A stretch of 11,174 nucleotides of DNA from DASWRT01 sp036403035 (GCA_036403035.1 DASWRT010000401.1:1-11174); one strand, 5' to 3'. Positions 1 through 6,932 are shown, counted from the stretch's first letter. Notes: generated by a model not told the origin, from the letters alone. Made by a program: numbers and translations.

Positions 1-147
1 ATCAAGGCCAACCCGGTGCCGGACGACGTGAAGCGCCGGCGGGCGAAGTTCTGGGCCCGCAAGTCCGCCGAGGACGGCACGGACGACGCGCCGCCGGCCC
101 GGCCGCCGCGCCGCTGTTCGAGGCGGTGCCGGGGCTTGAGCGGCTGA
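1..147 (+). CDS. C-terminal fragment of an unidentified upstream protein
   Basis: Frame 1 is open from the window edge to a TGA at 145-147. Its first 30 or so codons have almost only G or C in third position, like the real genes here, and read as a plausible basic, charged C-terminus (KANPVPDDVKRRRAKFWARK). I do not recognise the family. After about base 90 the coding signal moves to frame 3, where the residues resemble the N-terminal part of a GT9 glycosyltransferase. The last 15-18 codons of this frame (Arg/Pro/Cys-rich) are therefore probably not native. Either the two genes truly overlap by 22 bases, or a deletion or assembly join has removed the real stop of this gene together with the start of the next one. 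I judge the second more likely. Confidence 0.4.
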   Translation: MKANPVPDDVKRRRAKFWARKSAEDGTDDAPPARPPRRCSRRCRGLSG

Positions 148-956
148 TCGTGCTGGCGAAACGGCGCTGGTCGCTGCACTGGCTCGACCTCTACGCCGCC
201 GTCGCGCCGCCGCGGCGCTGGGATCTCGTCGTCGATCTGCGCGGGTCGGCGCTCGCCTATCTCCTGCGCGCCCGCGAGCGGCACGTCATGGCGAAGGGCA
301 ACCCTAGAGAGCATCGCGTCCGCCAGCTCGCCCGGCTCTTCGACCTCGATCCGCCGCCGGCCCCGACGCTCTGGACGAGCCCGCGGCATGAAGCGGCGGC
401 GGCGGCGCTGGTCCCGTTAGCGGCCGGCCCGTTCCTCGCCGTCGGCCCGGCGGCGAACTGGCGCGGTAAGCAGTGGCGGGGCGAGCGCTTCGCCGAACTG
501 GCGCTGCGCCTCACCGCGCCGGGTAGCGGTCTCCTGCCGGGCGCGCGGGTCGCCGTGATGGCGGCGGCGCACGAGCGCCCGCAGGCCGAGCCGCTGCTCG
601 CCGCGCTGCCGGCGGAGCGGCGGCTCGACCTCGTCGGCCGGGCCGACCTGCTGACCGCAGCCGCGGTGCTCCGCCGGTCGGCGCTTTTCGTCGGCAACGA
701 TACCGGCCTCATGCACATCGCCGCCGCGTCGGGAACGCCGACCCTCGGCCTGTTCGGTCCGAGCCCGCCCACGCAGTACGCGCCGTGGGGACCGCGCACC
801 GCCGTCGCCGCGACGCCGATTCCCTATGAAGCGCTGGTCGGAGCGCCGGACTTCGACCACCGGACCACCGGCACGCTGATGGATTCGCTGACCGTCGACG
901 CGGCGGAAGCTGCGGCCGTCGCGCTCTACCGGTCGGTCGAGGGGGAAGCGGCGTGA
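126..956 (+). CDS. Glycosyltransferase family 9 (heptosyltransferase-like), probably N-terminally truncated
   Basis: GT9 enzymes move heptose or related sugars from nucleotide-sugar donors onto LPS core or surface glycans at the cytoplasmic face of the inner membrane. Counted from the GTG at 126, the C-terminal Rossmann half is complete. ANWRGKQW at 110-117 is the usual start of the donor domain. LVGRADL is followed by GNDTG at 190-194 and then the HIAAASGTPTLGLFGPS segment, the nucleotide-sugar binding region of heptosyltransferases. The product is 276 aa against roughly 320-350 for the family. Frame 3 upstream of the GTG encodes AGPAAAPLFEA (about 93-125), which matches the residues that normally sit 35-45 positions into a GT9 protein. 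The first beta-strand and RIGD-type motif are absent. GTG 126 is simply the first usable start; no convincing ribosome site precedes it. If the truncation is real the enzyme is probably inactive. Downstream GT4 and asnB genes place it in a surface polysaccharide cluster. Confidence 0.8.
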   Translation: MPGLERLIVLAKRRWSLHWLDLYAAVAPPRRWDLVVDLRGSALAYLLRARERHVMAKGNPREHRVRQLARLFDLDPPPAPTLWTSPRHEAAAAALVPLAAGPFLAVGPAANWRGKQWRGERFAELALRLTAPGSGLLPGARVAVMAAAHERPQAEPLLAALPAERRLDLVGRADLLTAAAVLRRSALFVGNDTGLMHIAAASGTPTLGLFGPSPPTQYAPWGPRTAVAATPIPYEALVGAPDFDHRTTGTLMDSLTVDAAEAAAVALYRSVEGEAA

Positions 957-984
957 CCTCCCGCACCGATAGCGTTTAACTGCA

Positions 985-2022
985 ATGCGGCTGCTCCAAG
1001 CGATCGGCGGCGCGAAGTTCGGCGGCGCGGAAGCGTTCTTCGACCGGCTCGCGATCGCGCTCCACCGCACCGGACAGGACCAGCTCGTCCTGATCCGCGA
1101 CCCGGATCATGCGGCGCGGCTGCGTGCCGCCGGGGTCGCGGCGGAGGAGCTGCGGTTCGGCAATCCCTGGCTCGACGGCGAGACGCGGCGGCGCTTCCGC
1201 ACGGCGGTCGAGAGCTACCGGCCGGATGTCGTGCTGACTTGGATGAGCCGTGCGACGCAGCTTTGCCCGAGCGGCGATTTCGTGCATGTTGCGCGACTCG
1301 GAGGATATTACCCGTTGAAGCATTACCGCGGCTGCGACCACCTGATCGGCAATACGCGCGACATCGTCGCTTGGCTCGAGCGTCGGGGATGGCCGGCCAG
1401 CCGCGCCCATTACGTCCCGAACTTCGTCGATGTTCAGGGCGGCAGCACCGATCCGTTGCGCCGCGCCGCGTTCGCCACGCCGGCAAACGTGCCGCTCGCC
1501 CTGGCGCTCGGCCGGCTGCACCGGAACAAGGCGTTCGACGTGCTGATCGACGCCGTGGCGAAGACCGAGCGCGTCCATCTCTGGATCGCCGGCGACGGGC
1601 CGCTGCGGCAGGCGCTCGGGGAACAGGTGATCGCCCGCGGCCTCGCCGGCCGCGTCCGCTTCCTCGGCTGGCGCGACGACATCCCGTTCCTTCTCACGAC
1701 CGCCGACATGCTGGTCTGCCCGTCGCGGCACGAGCCGCTGGGCAACGTCGTGATCGAAGGCTGGGCGGCCGGGATCCCGGTCGTCGCCGCGGCGAGCGTC
1801 GGCCCGGCCGCGCTGATCCGCGACGGCGAGAGCGGATTGCTGGCGCCGGTCGAGGACGCCGATGCGCTTGCCGGCGCGATGGAACGCCTCGCTGAGGACG
1901 AGGTGCTACGCGCGCGCCTCGTCGCCGGCGGACATGCCGCGCACGAGGCGGAGTTCACCGAGGCGCAGGTCGTCGCGTCCTATCGCCGCCTGTTCGACAC
2001 CGTGACGGCGGGGCGAAGCTGA
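985..2022 (+). CDS. Glycosyltransferase family 4 (GT-B fold)
   Basis: A 345-aa retaining glycosyltransferase, a normal length for GT4. The N-terminal acceptor domain opens with MRLLQAIGGAKFGGAEAFF, the glycine-rich loop after beta-1 seen in GT4 enzymes. The C-terminal donor domain has LALGRLHRNKAFDVLIDAV, then WIAGDGPLRQAL, and the family's E-x7-E signature with Glu250 and Glu258 in HEPLGNVVIEGWAAGIPVV. The likely role is transfer of a sugar during LPS or exopolysaccharide assembly; donor and acceptor cannot be read from sequence. ATG 985 is the first start after an in-frame TAG at 970-972, and I see no strong ribosome site. It lies 28 bases after the GT9 gene, and its TGA (2020-2022) shares one base with the ATG of the asparagine synthase gene, so translation is probably coupled. 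Confidence 0.93.
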   Translation: MRLLQAIGGAKFGGAEAFFDRLAIALHRTGQDQLVLIRDPDHAARLRAAGVAAEELRFGNPWLDGETRRRFRTAVESYRPDVVLTWMSRATQLCPSGDFVHVARLGGYYPLKHYRGCDHLIGNTRDIVAWLERRGWPASRAHYVPNFVDVQGGSTDPLRRAAFATPANVPLALALGRLHRNKAFDVLIDAVAKTERVHLWIAGDGPLRQALGEQVIARGLAGRVRFLGWRDDIPFLLTTADMLVCPSRHEPLGNVVIEGWAAGIPVVAAASVGPAALIRDGESGLLAPVEDADALAGAMERLAEDEVLRARLVAGGHAAHEAEFTEAQVVASYRRLFDTVTAGRS

Positions 2023-3785
2023 TGTGCGGCATCGCCGGCATGATGACGTCCGACGGCGCGCCGCCGCCGCCCGCCCTGCTGCGGGCGATGGGCGCGGCCC
2101 TCGCGCATCGCGGACCGGACGGCAACGGCCATTACCGCGCCGGGGAGGTCGCGATGCTGCAGACCCGGCTCGCGATCATCGACCTGGAGACCGGCGACCA
2201 GCCGCTTTACGAGTCCGGCGGCGCCGCCCTCGTCGGCAACGGCGAGATCTACAACTACATCGAGCTGCGCGCCGAGCTGAAGGGCGTCGCCTTCTCGACC
2301 GCGTCCGATTGCGAGACGCCGCTCCACCTCTACCGCCGGCACGGCCTCGATTTCGTCCGCCACCTGCGCGGCATGTACGCGCTGGCGCTGCACGACCCGG
2401 CGGCGGGACGGCTGATCCTCGCCCGCGACCCGTTCGGCATCAAGCCGCTCTACTACGTCGAGACGGCACGCGGCGTCGCCTTCGCCTCGGAGCCCAACGC
2501 GCTGCTCGCCGCGCAGCTCGTTCCGGCGCAGCTCGTCCGGCAGGTGCGCAACGAGTTCCTCCAGCTCCAGTTCTCGACCGGTCGCGAGACGATCTTCTCC
2601 GGCATCCAGCGCGTCCTCCCCGGCGAGATGCTGGTCGTCGACGGCGGCCGCATCGTCGAGCGCCGGCACATCGACGTGCTGCCCGCAGGGGCGCCGGAGC
2701 GGATCGGCGTCGAGGAAGCGCTCGCCCGGCTCGATACGGTGTTCGCCGACAGCGTCACCGTCCACCAGCGGTCCGACGTGCCCTACGGCATGTTCCTTTC
2801 GGGCGGCATCGACTCCTCGGCGGTGCTGGCGATGATGGCGCGGCTCAACGAGCGGCCGGTGACCGCCTTCACCCTGGGATTCCCCGGCGGCGGCGTCGCC
2901 GACGAGCGCGAGCATGCCCGCGCCGTCGCCGCCTCGGTCGGCGCGCATCACATCGAGGTCGAGTTCCGCGAAGCCGATTTCTGGCGCCTGCTGCCGGACA
3001 TCGCCGCGTCGCTCGACGACCCGACCGCCGACTACGCCGTGCTCCCGACCTACAAGCTCGCCCGCGCGGCGCGAGAGGCCGGGCTCAAGGTGATCCTGTG
3101 CGGCGAAGGCGGCGACGAGCTGTTCGGCGGTTACGGCCGCTACCGCGCGGTGCGGCGCCCGTGGTGGGCCGGCGGACGGCTGCCGCGCGCCCGCGGCGCG
3201 TTCGACCGGCTCGGCGTACTGCGCGGCGACCTCGCCGGCTGGCGCGACGGCATCGCCGCAGCCGAGGTACGGAGCGCACTGCCGGGCCGGACCCGCCTCC
3301 AGGTCGCGCAGGCCGTCGACTGCGCCGACTGGCTGCCGAACGATCTGCTCGTCAAGCTCGACCGCTGCCTGATGGCGCACGGCGTCGAGGGGCGAACGCC
3401 GTTCCTCGATCCGGTCGTGGCAAAGTTCGCCTTCAATCTCCCCGACGACCTCAAGGTGCGCAACCGGCTCGGCAAGTGGCTGCTCCGCCAGTGGCTCGCC
3501 GAGAAGATGCCGGTCGCCGCCCCGTTCGCGAAGAAGCGCGGCTTCACCGTCCCGGTCGGGCAGTGGATCGCGCGCCGCGCCGGCATGCTCGGCCCGCTCG
3601 TCGCGGCGCAGCCCTGCATCCGCGAGATCGCGCTGCCCGGCGCGGTCGAGAGCCTGTTCGCCAAGGCGCATGGCAAGCACGAAGGCTTCGCCGCCTGGAC
3701 CTTGCTGTTCTACGCGCTCTGGCACCGTCACCACATCGAGCACCGCAAGCCCGAGGGCGACGCCTTCGCCGCGCTTGCGGCCTAA
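2022..3785 (+). CDS. asnB: Asparagine synthase (glutamine-hydrolysing), AsnB type
   Basis: Makes asparagine, or amidates another carboxylate, using glutamine and ATP in the cytoplasm. At 587 aa it has full family length. The N-terminal class II glutaminase domain starts MCGIAG with the nucleophile Cys2 exposed after Met removal, and contains NGEIYNY and RDPFGIKPLYY. The synthetase domain has the pyrophosphate loop SGGIDSS at 260-266 and GEGGDELFGGY from 361, followed by VEGRTPFLD, so all expected active-site segments are present. The start is fixed by Cys2 and by the overlapping TGATG. Many bacteria carry an asnB-like gene inside polysaccharide clusters, where some members amidate sugar acids. 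The coupling to a GT4 gene makes that role possible here, but plain asparagine synthesis cannot be excluded. No nearby promoter is evident; it is probably transcribed with the two glycosyltransferase genes. Confidence 0.95.
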   Translation: MCGIAGMMTSDGAPPPPALLRAMGAALAHRGPDGNGHYRAGEVAMLQTRLAIIDLETGDQPLYESGGAALVGNGEIYNYIELRAELKGVAFSTASDCETPLHLYRRHGLDFVRHLRGMYALALHDPAAGRLILARDPFGIKPLYYVETARGVAFASEPNALLAAQLVPAQLVRQVRNEFLQLQFSTGRETIFSGIQRVLPGEMLVVDGGRIVERRHIDVLPAGAPERIGVEEALARLDTVFADSVTVHQRSDVPYGMFLSGGIDSSAVLAMMARLNERPVTAFTLGFPGGGVADEREHARAVAASVGAHHIEVEFREADFWRLLPDIAASLDDPTADYAVLPTYKLARAAREAGLKVILCGEGGDELFGGYGRYRAVRRPWWAGGRLPRARGAFDRLGVLRGDLAGWRDGIAAAEVRSALPGRTRLQVAQAVDCADWLPNDLLVKLDRCLMAHGVEGRTPFLDPVVAKFAFNLPDDLKVRNRLGKWLLRQWLAEKMPVAAPFAKKRGFTVPVGQWIARRAGMLGPLVAAQPCIREIALPGAVESLFAKAHGKHEGFAAWTLLFYALWHRHHIEHRKPEGDAFAALAA

Positions 3786-3860
3786 GGAAGCCTGTCCCGC
3801 CGCCGGACGGATCGTCCGCCGCCCCGTCGCGTTGAACCCGGAGAAGGTTTTCAACGGATA

Positions 3861-3864
3861 GAGG
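3861..3864 (+). promoter_or_regulatory. Ribosome binding site of the PNPOx-like gene
   Basis: GAGG lies 9 bases before ATG 3874 and supports that start. Confidence 0.6.
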
Positions 3865-3873
3865 ACGCGAACG

Positions 3874-4374
3874 ATGGGTCAGCGCATCCGCGACGACGGC
3901 GAGACGGCGAAGCTCTGGGACCTGATCAAGGACATCACGGTCGCCATGATGACGACCATGGACGAGAACGACGTCCTGCGCAGCCGTCCGATGGCGATCA
4001 ACCAGGACCGCTTCGACGGCGAGCTGTGGTTCTTCACCTACGCCAGCTCGCACAAGGTCCTCGAAGTCCGGAAGCATCAGGCGGTCAACGTCAGCTTCGC
4101 CGAGCCCGAGGACCAGCACTATGTCTCGGTCTCCGGCACCGCCGAGCTGGTGCGCGACAAGGCGAAGGCCAAGGAGCTGTGGAACGAGTACCTCCGGACG
4201 TGGTTCCCGAAGGGCTTGGACGACCCGGACCTCGCACTCATCAAGGTGACGGTCGAGCAGGCCGAGTACTGGGACAGCCCGTCCTCGGCCGTCGTCCATG
4301 CAGTCGGCTACGTGAAGTCGCTCGTCACCGGCGAGCCGCCGAAGATGGGCGAGAACAAGAAGCTGAACTTCTGA
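3874..4374 (+). CDS. Pyridoxamine 5'-phosphate oxidase-like, general stress protein 26 type
   Basis: A 166-aa single-domain protein of the FMN-binding split-barrel superfamily, the group often named general stress protein 26 or Pyrid_ox_like. Seen in the sequence: an N-terminal helix (LWDLIKDITVAMMTTMD), strand pairs around RSRPMAINQDRFDGELWFFTY, the HKVLEV and NVSFAEP segments that shape the flavin pocket, VSVSGTAELVRDK, and the late helix LWNEYLRTWFPKGLDDP typical of this subgroup. It is shorter than true PdxH (about 210-220 aa) and lacks its C-terminal region, so pyridoxal phosphate synthesis is not implied. Flavin binding and a stress role are inferred from the family. A GAGG site 9 bases upstream supports the ATG. 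It stands 88 bases after asnB, so it may have its own promoter, and it converges on pyrC with only 21 bases between the two stop codons. Confidence 0.88.
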   Translation: MGQRIRDDGETAKLWDLIKDITVAMMTTMDENDVLRSRPMAINQDRFDGELWFFTYASSHKVLEVRKHQAVNVSFAEPEDQHYVSVSGTAELVRDKAKAKELWNEYLRTWFPKGLDDPDLALIKVTVEQAEYWDSPSSAVVHAVGYVKSLVTGEPPKMGENKKLNF

Positions 4375-4395
4375 ACGGAGCCAGCGACTAAAATC

Positions 4396-5547
4396 CTAAC
4401 TGTAGGGGCGGGGCTTGCCCCGCCCGGGCGGCCCAAGGGCCGCCCCTACATTAGGGAGCTTCGCAGCTTCGGTAGAAGCAGCCCCGCTACATCCCGCGGG
4501 CGGGAGCGGATCGAGCGTCCAGCCGACCGTCTCGCCCGCCAGGAACGGTACGACCGGTTCCGCCGGCCCGCCCCCGATCTCGGCCGGCACGGCAGCCGGC
4601 GCACGGCGCAGCGTCGTCAGTGTCTCGTTGACCGGCAAGCCGTAGAAGCGGGGGCCGTTCAGCGACGCGAAAGCCTCGAACCAGTCGAGCGCTCCCTCCT
4701 CGTCGAACACGGAAGCGTAGATTTCGACGGCGTTGGCCGCGGTGAAGATGCCGGCGCAGCCGCAGGCATTCTCCTTTGTGCTCCTCGCGTGCGGCGCCGA
4801 GTCCGTACCGAGGAAGAATTTCGGGCTTCCCGAAGTCGCGGCCCGGCGCAGCGCCAGCCGGTGCCGCTCGCGCTTGGCGACCGGCAGGCAATACATGTGC
4901 GGCCGGATCCCGCCGGAGAAGATCGCGTTGCGGTTGATGACGAGGTGGTGCGCGGTGACTGTCGCCGCGAGCGTCGCGGGGCCGGACGCGACGAAATCGG
5001 CCGCGTCCGCCGTCGTGATGTGCTCCAGCACGATCTTCAGCGACGGCAGGTCGCGGAGGAGCGGCGCCAGCACGCGCTCGATGAAGACCGCCTCGCGATC
5101 GAAGATGTCGACCTCCGGGTCGGTGACCTCGCCATGGATGAGGAGCGGCATGCCGATCGCCGCCATCCGCTCCAGCACCCGCATCACTTTTCCGATGGCG
5201 GTGACGCCGAAGGCCGAGTTGGTCGTCGCCTTCGCCGGATAGAGCTTCACCGCCGCGAACACCCCGTCGCGGAAGCCGCGCGCGATCTCGTCGGCGTCGG
5301 CGTCGTCGGTCAGGTAGCAGGTCATCAGCGGCGTGAACTCGGCGCCGGCCGGCGCCGCGGCGCGGATGCGTTCCCGGTACGCCTCGGCCGCCGCCACGGT
5401 CGTCACCGGCGGCACGAGGTTCGGCATGACGATCGCGCGGGCGAACTGGCGGGCGGTGTAGGGGACCACCATTTCAAGCATCGCGCCGTCGCGCAGATGG
5501 ACGTGCCAGTCGTCTGGGCGGCGGAGGGTCAGGACATCGCGGTTCAT
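4396..5547 (-). CDS. pyrC: Dihydroorotase (PyrC, E. coli-like class) with repeat-derived C-terminal tail
   Basis: Catalyses reversible cyclisation of N-carbamoyl-L-aspartate to dihydroorotate, step three of pyrimidine synthesis. The complete set of zinc-site residues is visible: His15 and His17 in DDWHVHLRDG, Lys101 (carbamylated in the family) in VKLYPAKATTNS, His138 in LLIHGEV, His176 in LEHITT, and catalytic Asp249 in GTDSAPH. ATG 5547 is chosen because MNRDVLTLRRPDDWH matches the usual family N-terminus; the ribosome site is weak (a GGAC-like stretch). The product is 383 aa against about 345-350 for the family. The extra 30 or so residues follow the normal ending (VVPFLAGETVGWTLDP). They are encoded by two palindromic units, and the TAG stop lies just outside the 50-base element. 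Gene and core fold are secure; the tail is probably a recent, unstructured addition. Confidence 0.95.
   Translation of the reverse strand: MNRDVLTLRRPDDWHVHLRDGAMLEMVVPYTARQFARAIVMPNLVPPVTTVAAAEAYRERIRAAAPAGAEFTPLMTCYLTDDADADEIARGFRDGVFAAVKLYPAKATTNSAFGVTAIGKVMRVLERMAAIGMPLLIHGEVTDPEVDIFDREAVFIERVLAPLLRDLPSLKIVLEHITTADAADFVASGPATLAATVTAHHLVINRNAIFSGGIRPHMYCLPVAKRERHRLALRRAATSGSPKFFLGTDSAPHARSTKENACGCAGIFTAANAVEIYASVFDEEGALDWFEAFASLNGPRFYGLPVNETLTTLRRAPAAVPAEIGGGPAEPVVPFLAGETVGWTLDPLPPAGCSGAASTEAAKLPNVGAALGPPGRGKPRPYS
4401..4450. repeat. 50-base perfect palindromic element, three-way-junction form
   Basis: Basal stem TGTAG (4401-4405) pairs with CTACA (4446-4450). Between them stand two perfect 9-bp hairpins back to back: GGGCGGGGC/GCCCCGCCC (4406-4425, TT tip) and GGGCGGCCC/GGGCCGCCC (4426-4445, AA tip). 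All 50 bases are accounted for, so either strand can fold as a Y. It resembles the REP-like GC-rich palindromes scattered in many bacterial genomes. No T-tract follows on either side, so it is not a classic intrinsic terminator, although it could block transcription between the convergent genes. It lies wholly inside the 3' end of pyrC. Confidence 0.9.
4452..4491. repeat. Adjacent imperfect palindromic unit
   Basis: An inner stem GCTTC/GAAGC (4466-4470 with 4475-4479, GGTA tip) is flanked by imperfectly complementary TAGGGAGC and GCCCCGCTA. It ends with CCCCGCTACAT, nearly the same end as the 50-base element next to it (CCCCTACAT). The shared end suggests a second, more diverged member of the same repeat family arranged in tandem. 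It encodes the part of the PyrC tail that precedes the 50-base element. Confidence 0.5.
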
Positions 5548-5670
5548 CGCGGCGTTATCGTCCGTCGGCGATGCGGTTTCAACAAGCGTGCTTTGTTCCG
5601 CCCGTACGTGACCGCGCCGCGGCAAGCCGTTAATGTGTCGCAAAACCGCACGAGGCGAGGAGTGGGACCG
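5548..5670. promoter_or_regulatory. Divergent intergenic region between pyrC and the thiolase gene
   Basis: These 123 bases separate two divergent starts and must carry or lie close to promoters for both. The part nearest the thiolase gene (around 5628-5648) is less GC-rich than the surroundings. I could not identify convincing -35/-10 hexamers or an operator. Confidence 0.4.
5659..5662 (+). promoter_or_regulatory. Ribosome binding site of the thiolase gene
   Basis: GGAG within GCGAGGAGTGGG lies 8 bases before ATG 5671. This settles the start, since the reading frame stays open far upstream through the antisense of pyrC. Confidence 0.75.
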
Positions 5671-6837
5671 ATGACGGCATGCATTGTCGGCTGGGCGCAC
5701 AGCAAGTTCGGGAAGTTGGAAGGCGAAGACATCGAATCGCTGATCGTCCGCGTCGCCGCCGAGGCGATCCGGGACGCGGGCATGGAGCCCAAGGACGTCG
5801 ACGCGATCTATGTCGGCACGATGAACGCCGGCTTCGTCCGGCAGGAGTTCCCGTCCTCGCTGGTCCTTCAGGCTGACCCGAGCCTCCGCTTCAAGCCGGC
5901 GACGCACGTCGAGAACGCCTGTGCGACCGGCAGCGCCGCGATCCACCAGGGCCTGAACGCGATCGCCGCGAAGCGCGCCCGCACCGTCCTGGTCGTCGGC
6001 GTCGAGAAGATGACCGAGCTGTCCGGCCCGCAGGTCGGCGATATCCTGATCAAGGCGAGCTACCTCAAGGAGGAAGGGACGATCGAAGGCGGCTTCGCCG
6101 GGGTGTTCGGTCGCATCACCGAGCTGTACTTTCAGCGCTACGGCGACCAGTCCGACGCGCTGGCCCGCATCGCCGCGAAGAATCACCGTAACGGCGCCGC
6201 GAACCCGCTGGCGCAGATCCAGAAGGATCTCGGTTACGAGTTCTGCCGGAACCCGTCGGAGAAGAACCCGTTCGTCGCCGGCCCGCTGAAGCGCACGGAC
6301 TGCTCGCTCGTTTCGGACGGTGCGGCGGCGCTGGTGCTCGCCGATGTCGAGACCGCGCTGACCTTCGATAAGGCGGTCGTGTTCCGCGCCGCCGAGCACG
6401 CCAACGACTTCCTGCCGATGTCGAAGCGCGACATCGTTGCGTTCGAGGGACCGGAGCTTGTCTGGAAGCGGGCGCTCGCAGCCTCGAAGCTCGACCTCGC
6501 CGACCTCTCCTTCGTCGAGACGCACGACTGCTTCACCACCGCCGAACTGATCGAGTACGAGGCGATGGGCCTGACGCCGAAGGGCCAGGGCGCCCGCGCC
6601 ATCCTCGAAGGCTGGACCGAGAAGGACGGCAGGCTCCCGGTGAACCCGTCGGGCGGGCTCAAGGCGAAGGGGCATCCGGTCGGCGCGACCGGCGTCTCGA
6701 TGCATGTCCTGACGGCGATGCAGCTCACCGGCACGGCCGGCGGAATTCAGGTGAAGGACGCCAAGCTTGGCGGCATCTTCAACATGGGCGGCGCCGCCGT
6801 CGCGAACTACGTCAGCATCCTTGAGCCGCTGCGCTGA
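5671..6837 (+). CDS. Thiolase / acetyl-CoA acetyltransferase, SCP-x type
   Basis: A 388-aa thiolase-fold enzyme that cleaves or forms 3-ketoacyl-CoA. Acyl-accepting Cys84 sits in VENACATGSAA. His285 lies in the HDCF motif, which replaces the NEAF of classical thiolases and marks the SCP-x-like branch. His335 lies in GGLKAKGHPVGATG. The usual second catalytic Cys (CxG near the C-terminus) is not present; the chain there reads GGIFNMGGAAVANYVS, as in other SCP-x-type members. Substrate is unknown, since such proteins act on branched or sterol-derived side chains in some organisms and are uncharacterised in many. The ATG at 5671 has a good ribosome site. A reductase gene follows on the same strand after 103 bases, so the two may share a CoA-ester pathway. 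Confidence 0.92.
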   Translation: MTACIVGWAHSKFGKLEGEDIESLIVRVAAEAIRDAGMEPKDVDAIYVGTMNAGFVRQEFPSSLVLQADPSLRFKPATHVENACATGSAAIHQGLNAIAAKRARTVLVVGVEKMTELSGPQVGDILIKASYLKEEGTIEGGFAGVFGRITELYFQRYGDQSDALARIAAKNHRNGAANPLAQIQKDLGYEFCRNPSEKNPFVAGPLKRTDCSLVSDGAAALVLADVETALTFDKAVVFRAAEHANDFLPMSKRDIVAFEGPELVWKRALAASKLDLADLSFVETHDCFTTAELIEYEAMGLTPKGQGARAILEGWTEKDGRLPVNPSGGLKAKGHPVGATGVSMHVLTAMQLTGTAGGIQVKDAKLGGIFNMGGAAVANYVSILEPLR

Positions 6838-6855
6838 GCCGAGACTGTCGTTGTT

Positions 6856-6920
6856 CTAATTGCAGGGGCGGTCCGGTCTCGCACCGCCGCCGCGGCCGGA
6901 CGGGGCGCTCCTCCCCGTCC
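6856..6920. repeat. Degenerate repeat-like hairpins between thiolase and acuI
   Basis: CTAATTGCAGGGGCGG (6856-6871) matches 14 of 16 bases of CTAACTGTAGGGGCGG (4396-4411), the left end of the 50-base palindrome with its flank. Two stems follow: GGCGGT/ACCGCC (6867-6872 with 6883-6888) and GGACGGGG/CCCCGTCC (6898-6905 with 6913-6920). The layout of two consecutive hairpins is kept, but their sequence differs and the closing CTACA is missing. The second stem ends 20 bases before the acuI start and has no T-tract. Confidence 0.45.
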
Positions 6921-6927
6921 CCACGTC

Positions 6928-6932
6928 AGGGA
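6928..6932 (+). promoter_or_regulatory. Ribosome binding site of acuI
   Basis: AGGGA lies 8 bases before ATG 6941. The in-frame ATG at 6932 overlaps this site, which favours 6941 as the start. Confidence 0.6.

Noticed and set aside
3803..3817. CGGACG/CGTCCG hairpin after asnB as a terminator
   Set aside because: The stem is 6 bp with a 3-base loop and no T-tract, which is common by chance in GC-rich DNA.
1980..3854. Very long open frame on the - strand opposite asnB
   Set aside because: It mirrors a clear, motif-complete gene. Its protein has an Arg/Glu/Asp/Val-rich shadow composition and no recognisable domain; long antisense frames are expected at this GC content.
3831..3855. Inverted repeat GTTGAA/TTCAAC upstream of the PNPOx-like gene as an operator or terminator
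   Set aside because: The arms are only 6 bp with a bulged extension. It matches no known operator and could be chance.
4789..5670. In-frame N-terminal extension of the thiolase through the antisense of pyrC
   Set aside because: Thiolase homology begins at ATG 5671, which has a good ribosome site. The upstream part is the antisense shadow of pyrC, with Arg-rich composition.
6898..6920. Hairpin GGACGGGG/CCCCGTCC as an intrinsic terminator for the thiolase gene
   Set aside because: No T-tract follows and it sits next to the acuI ribosome site. It is better read as part of a degenerate repeat.
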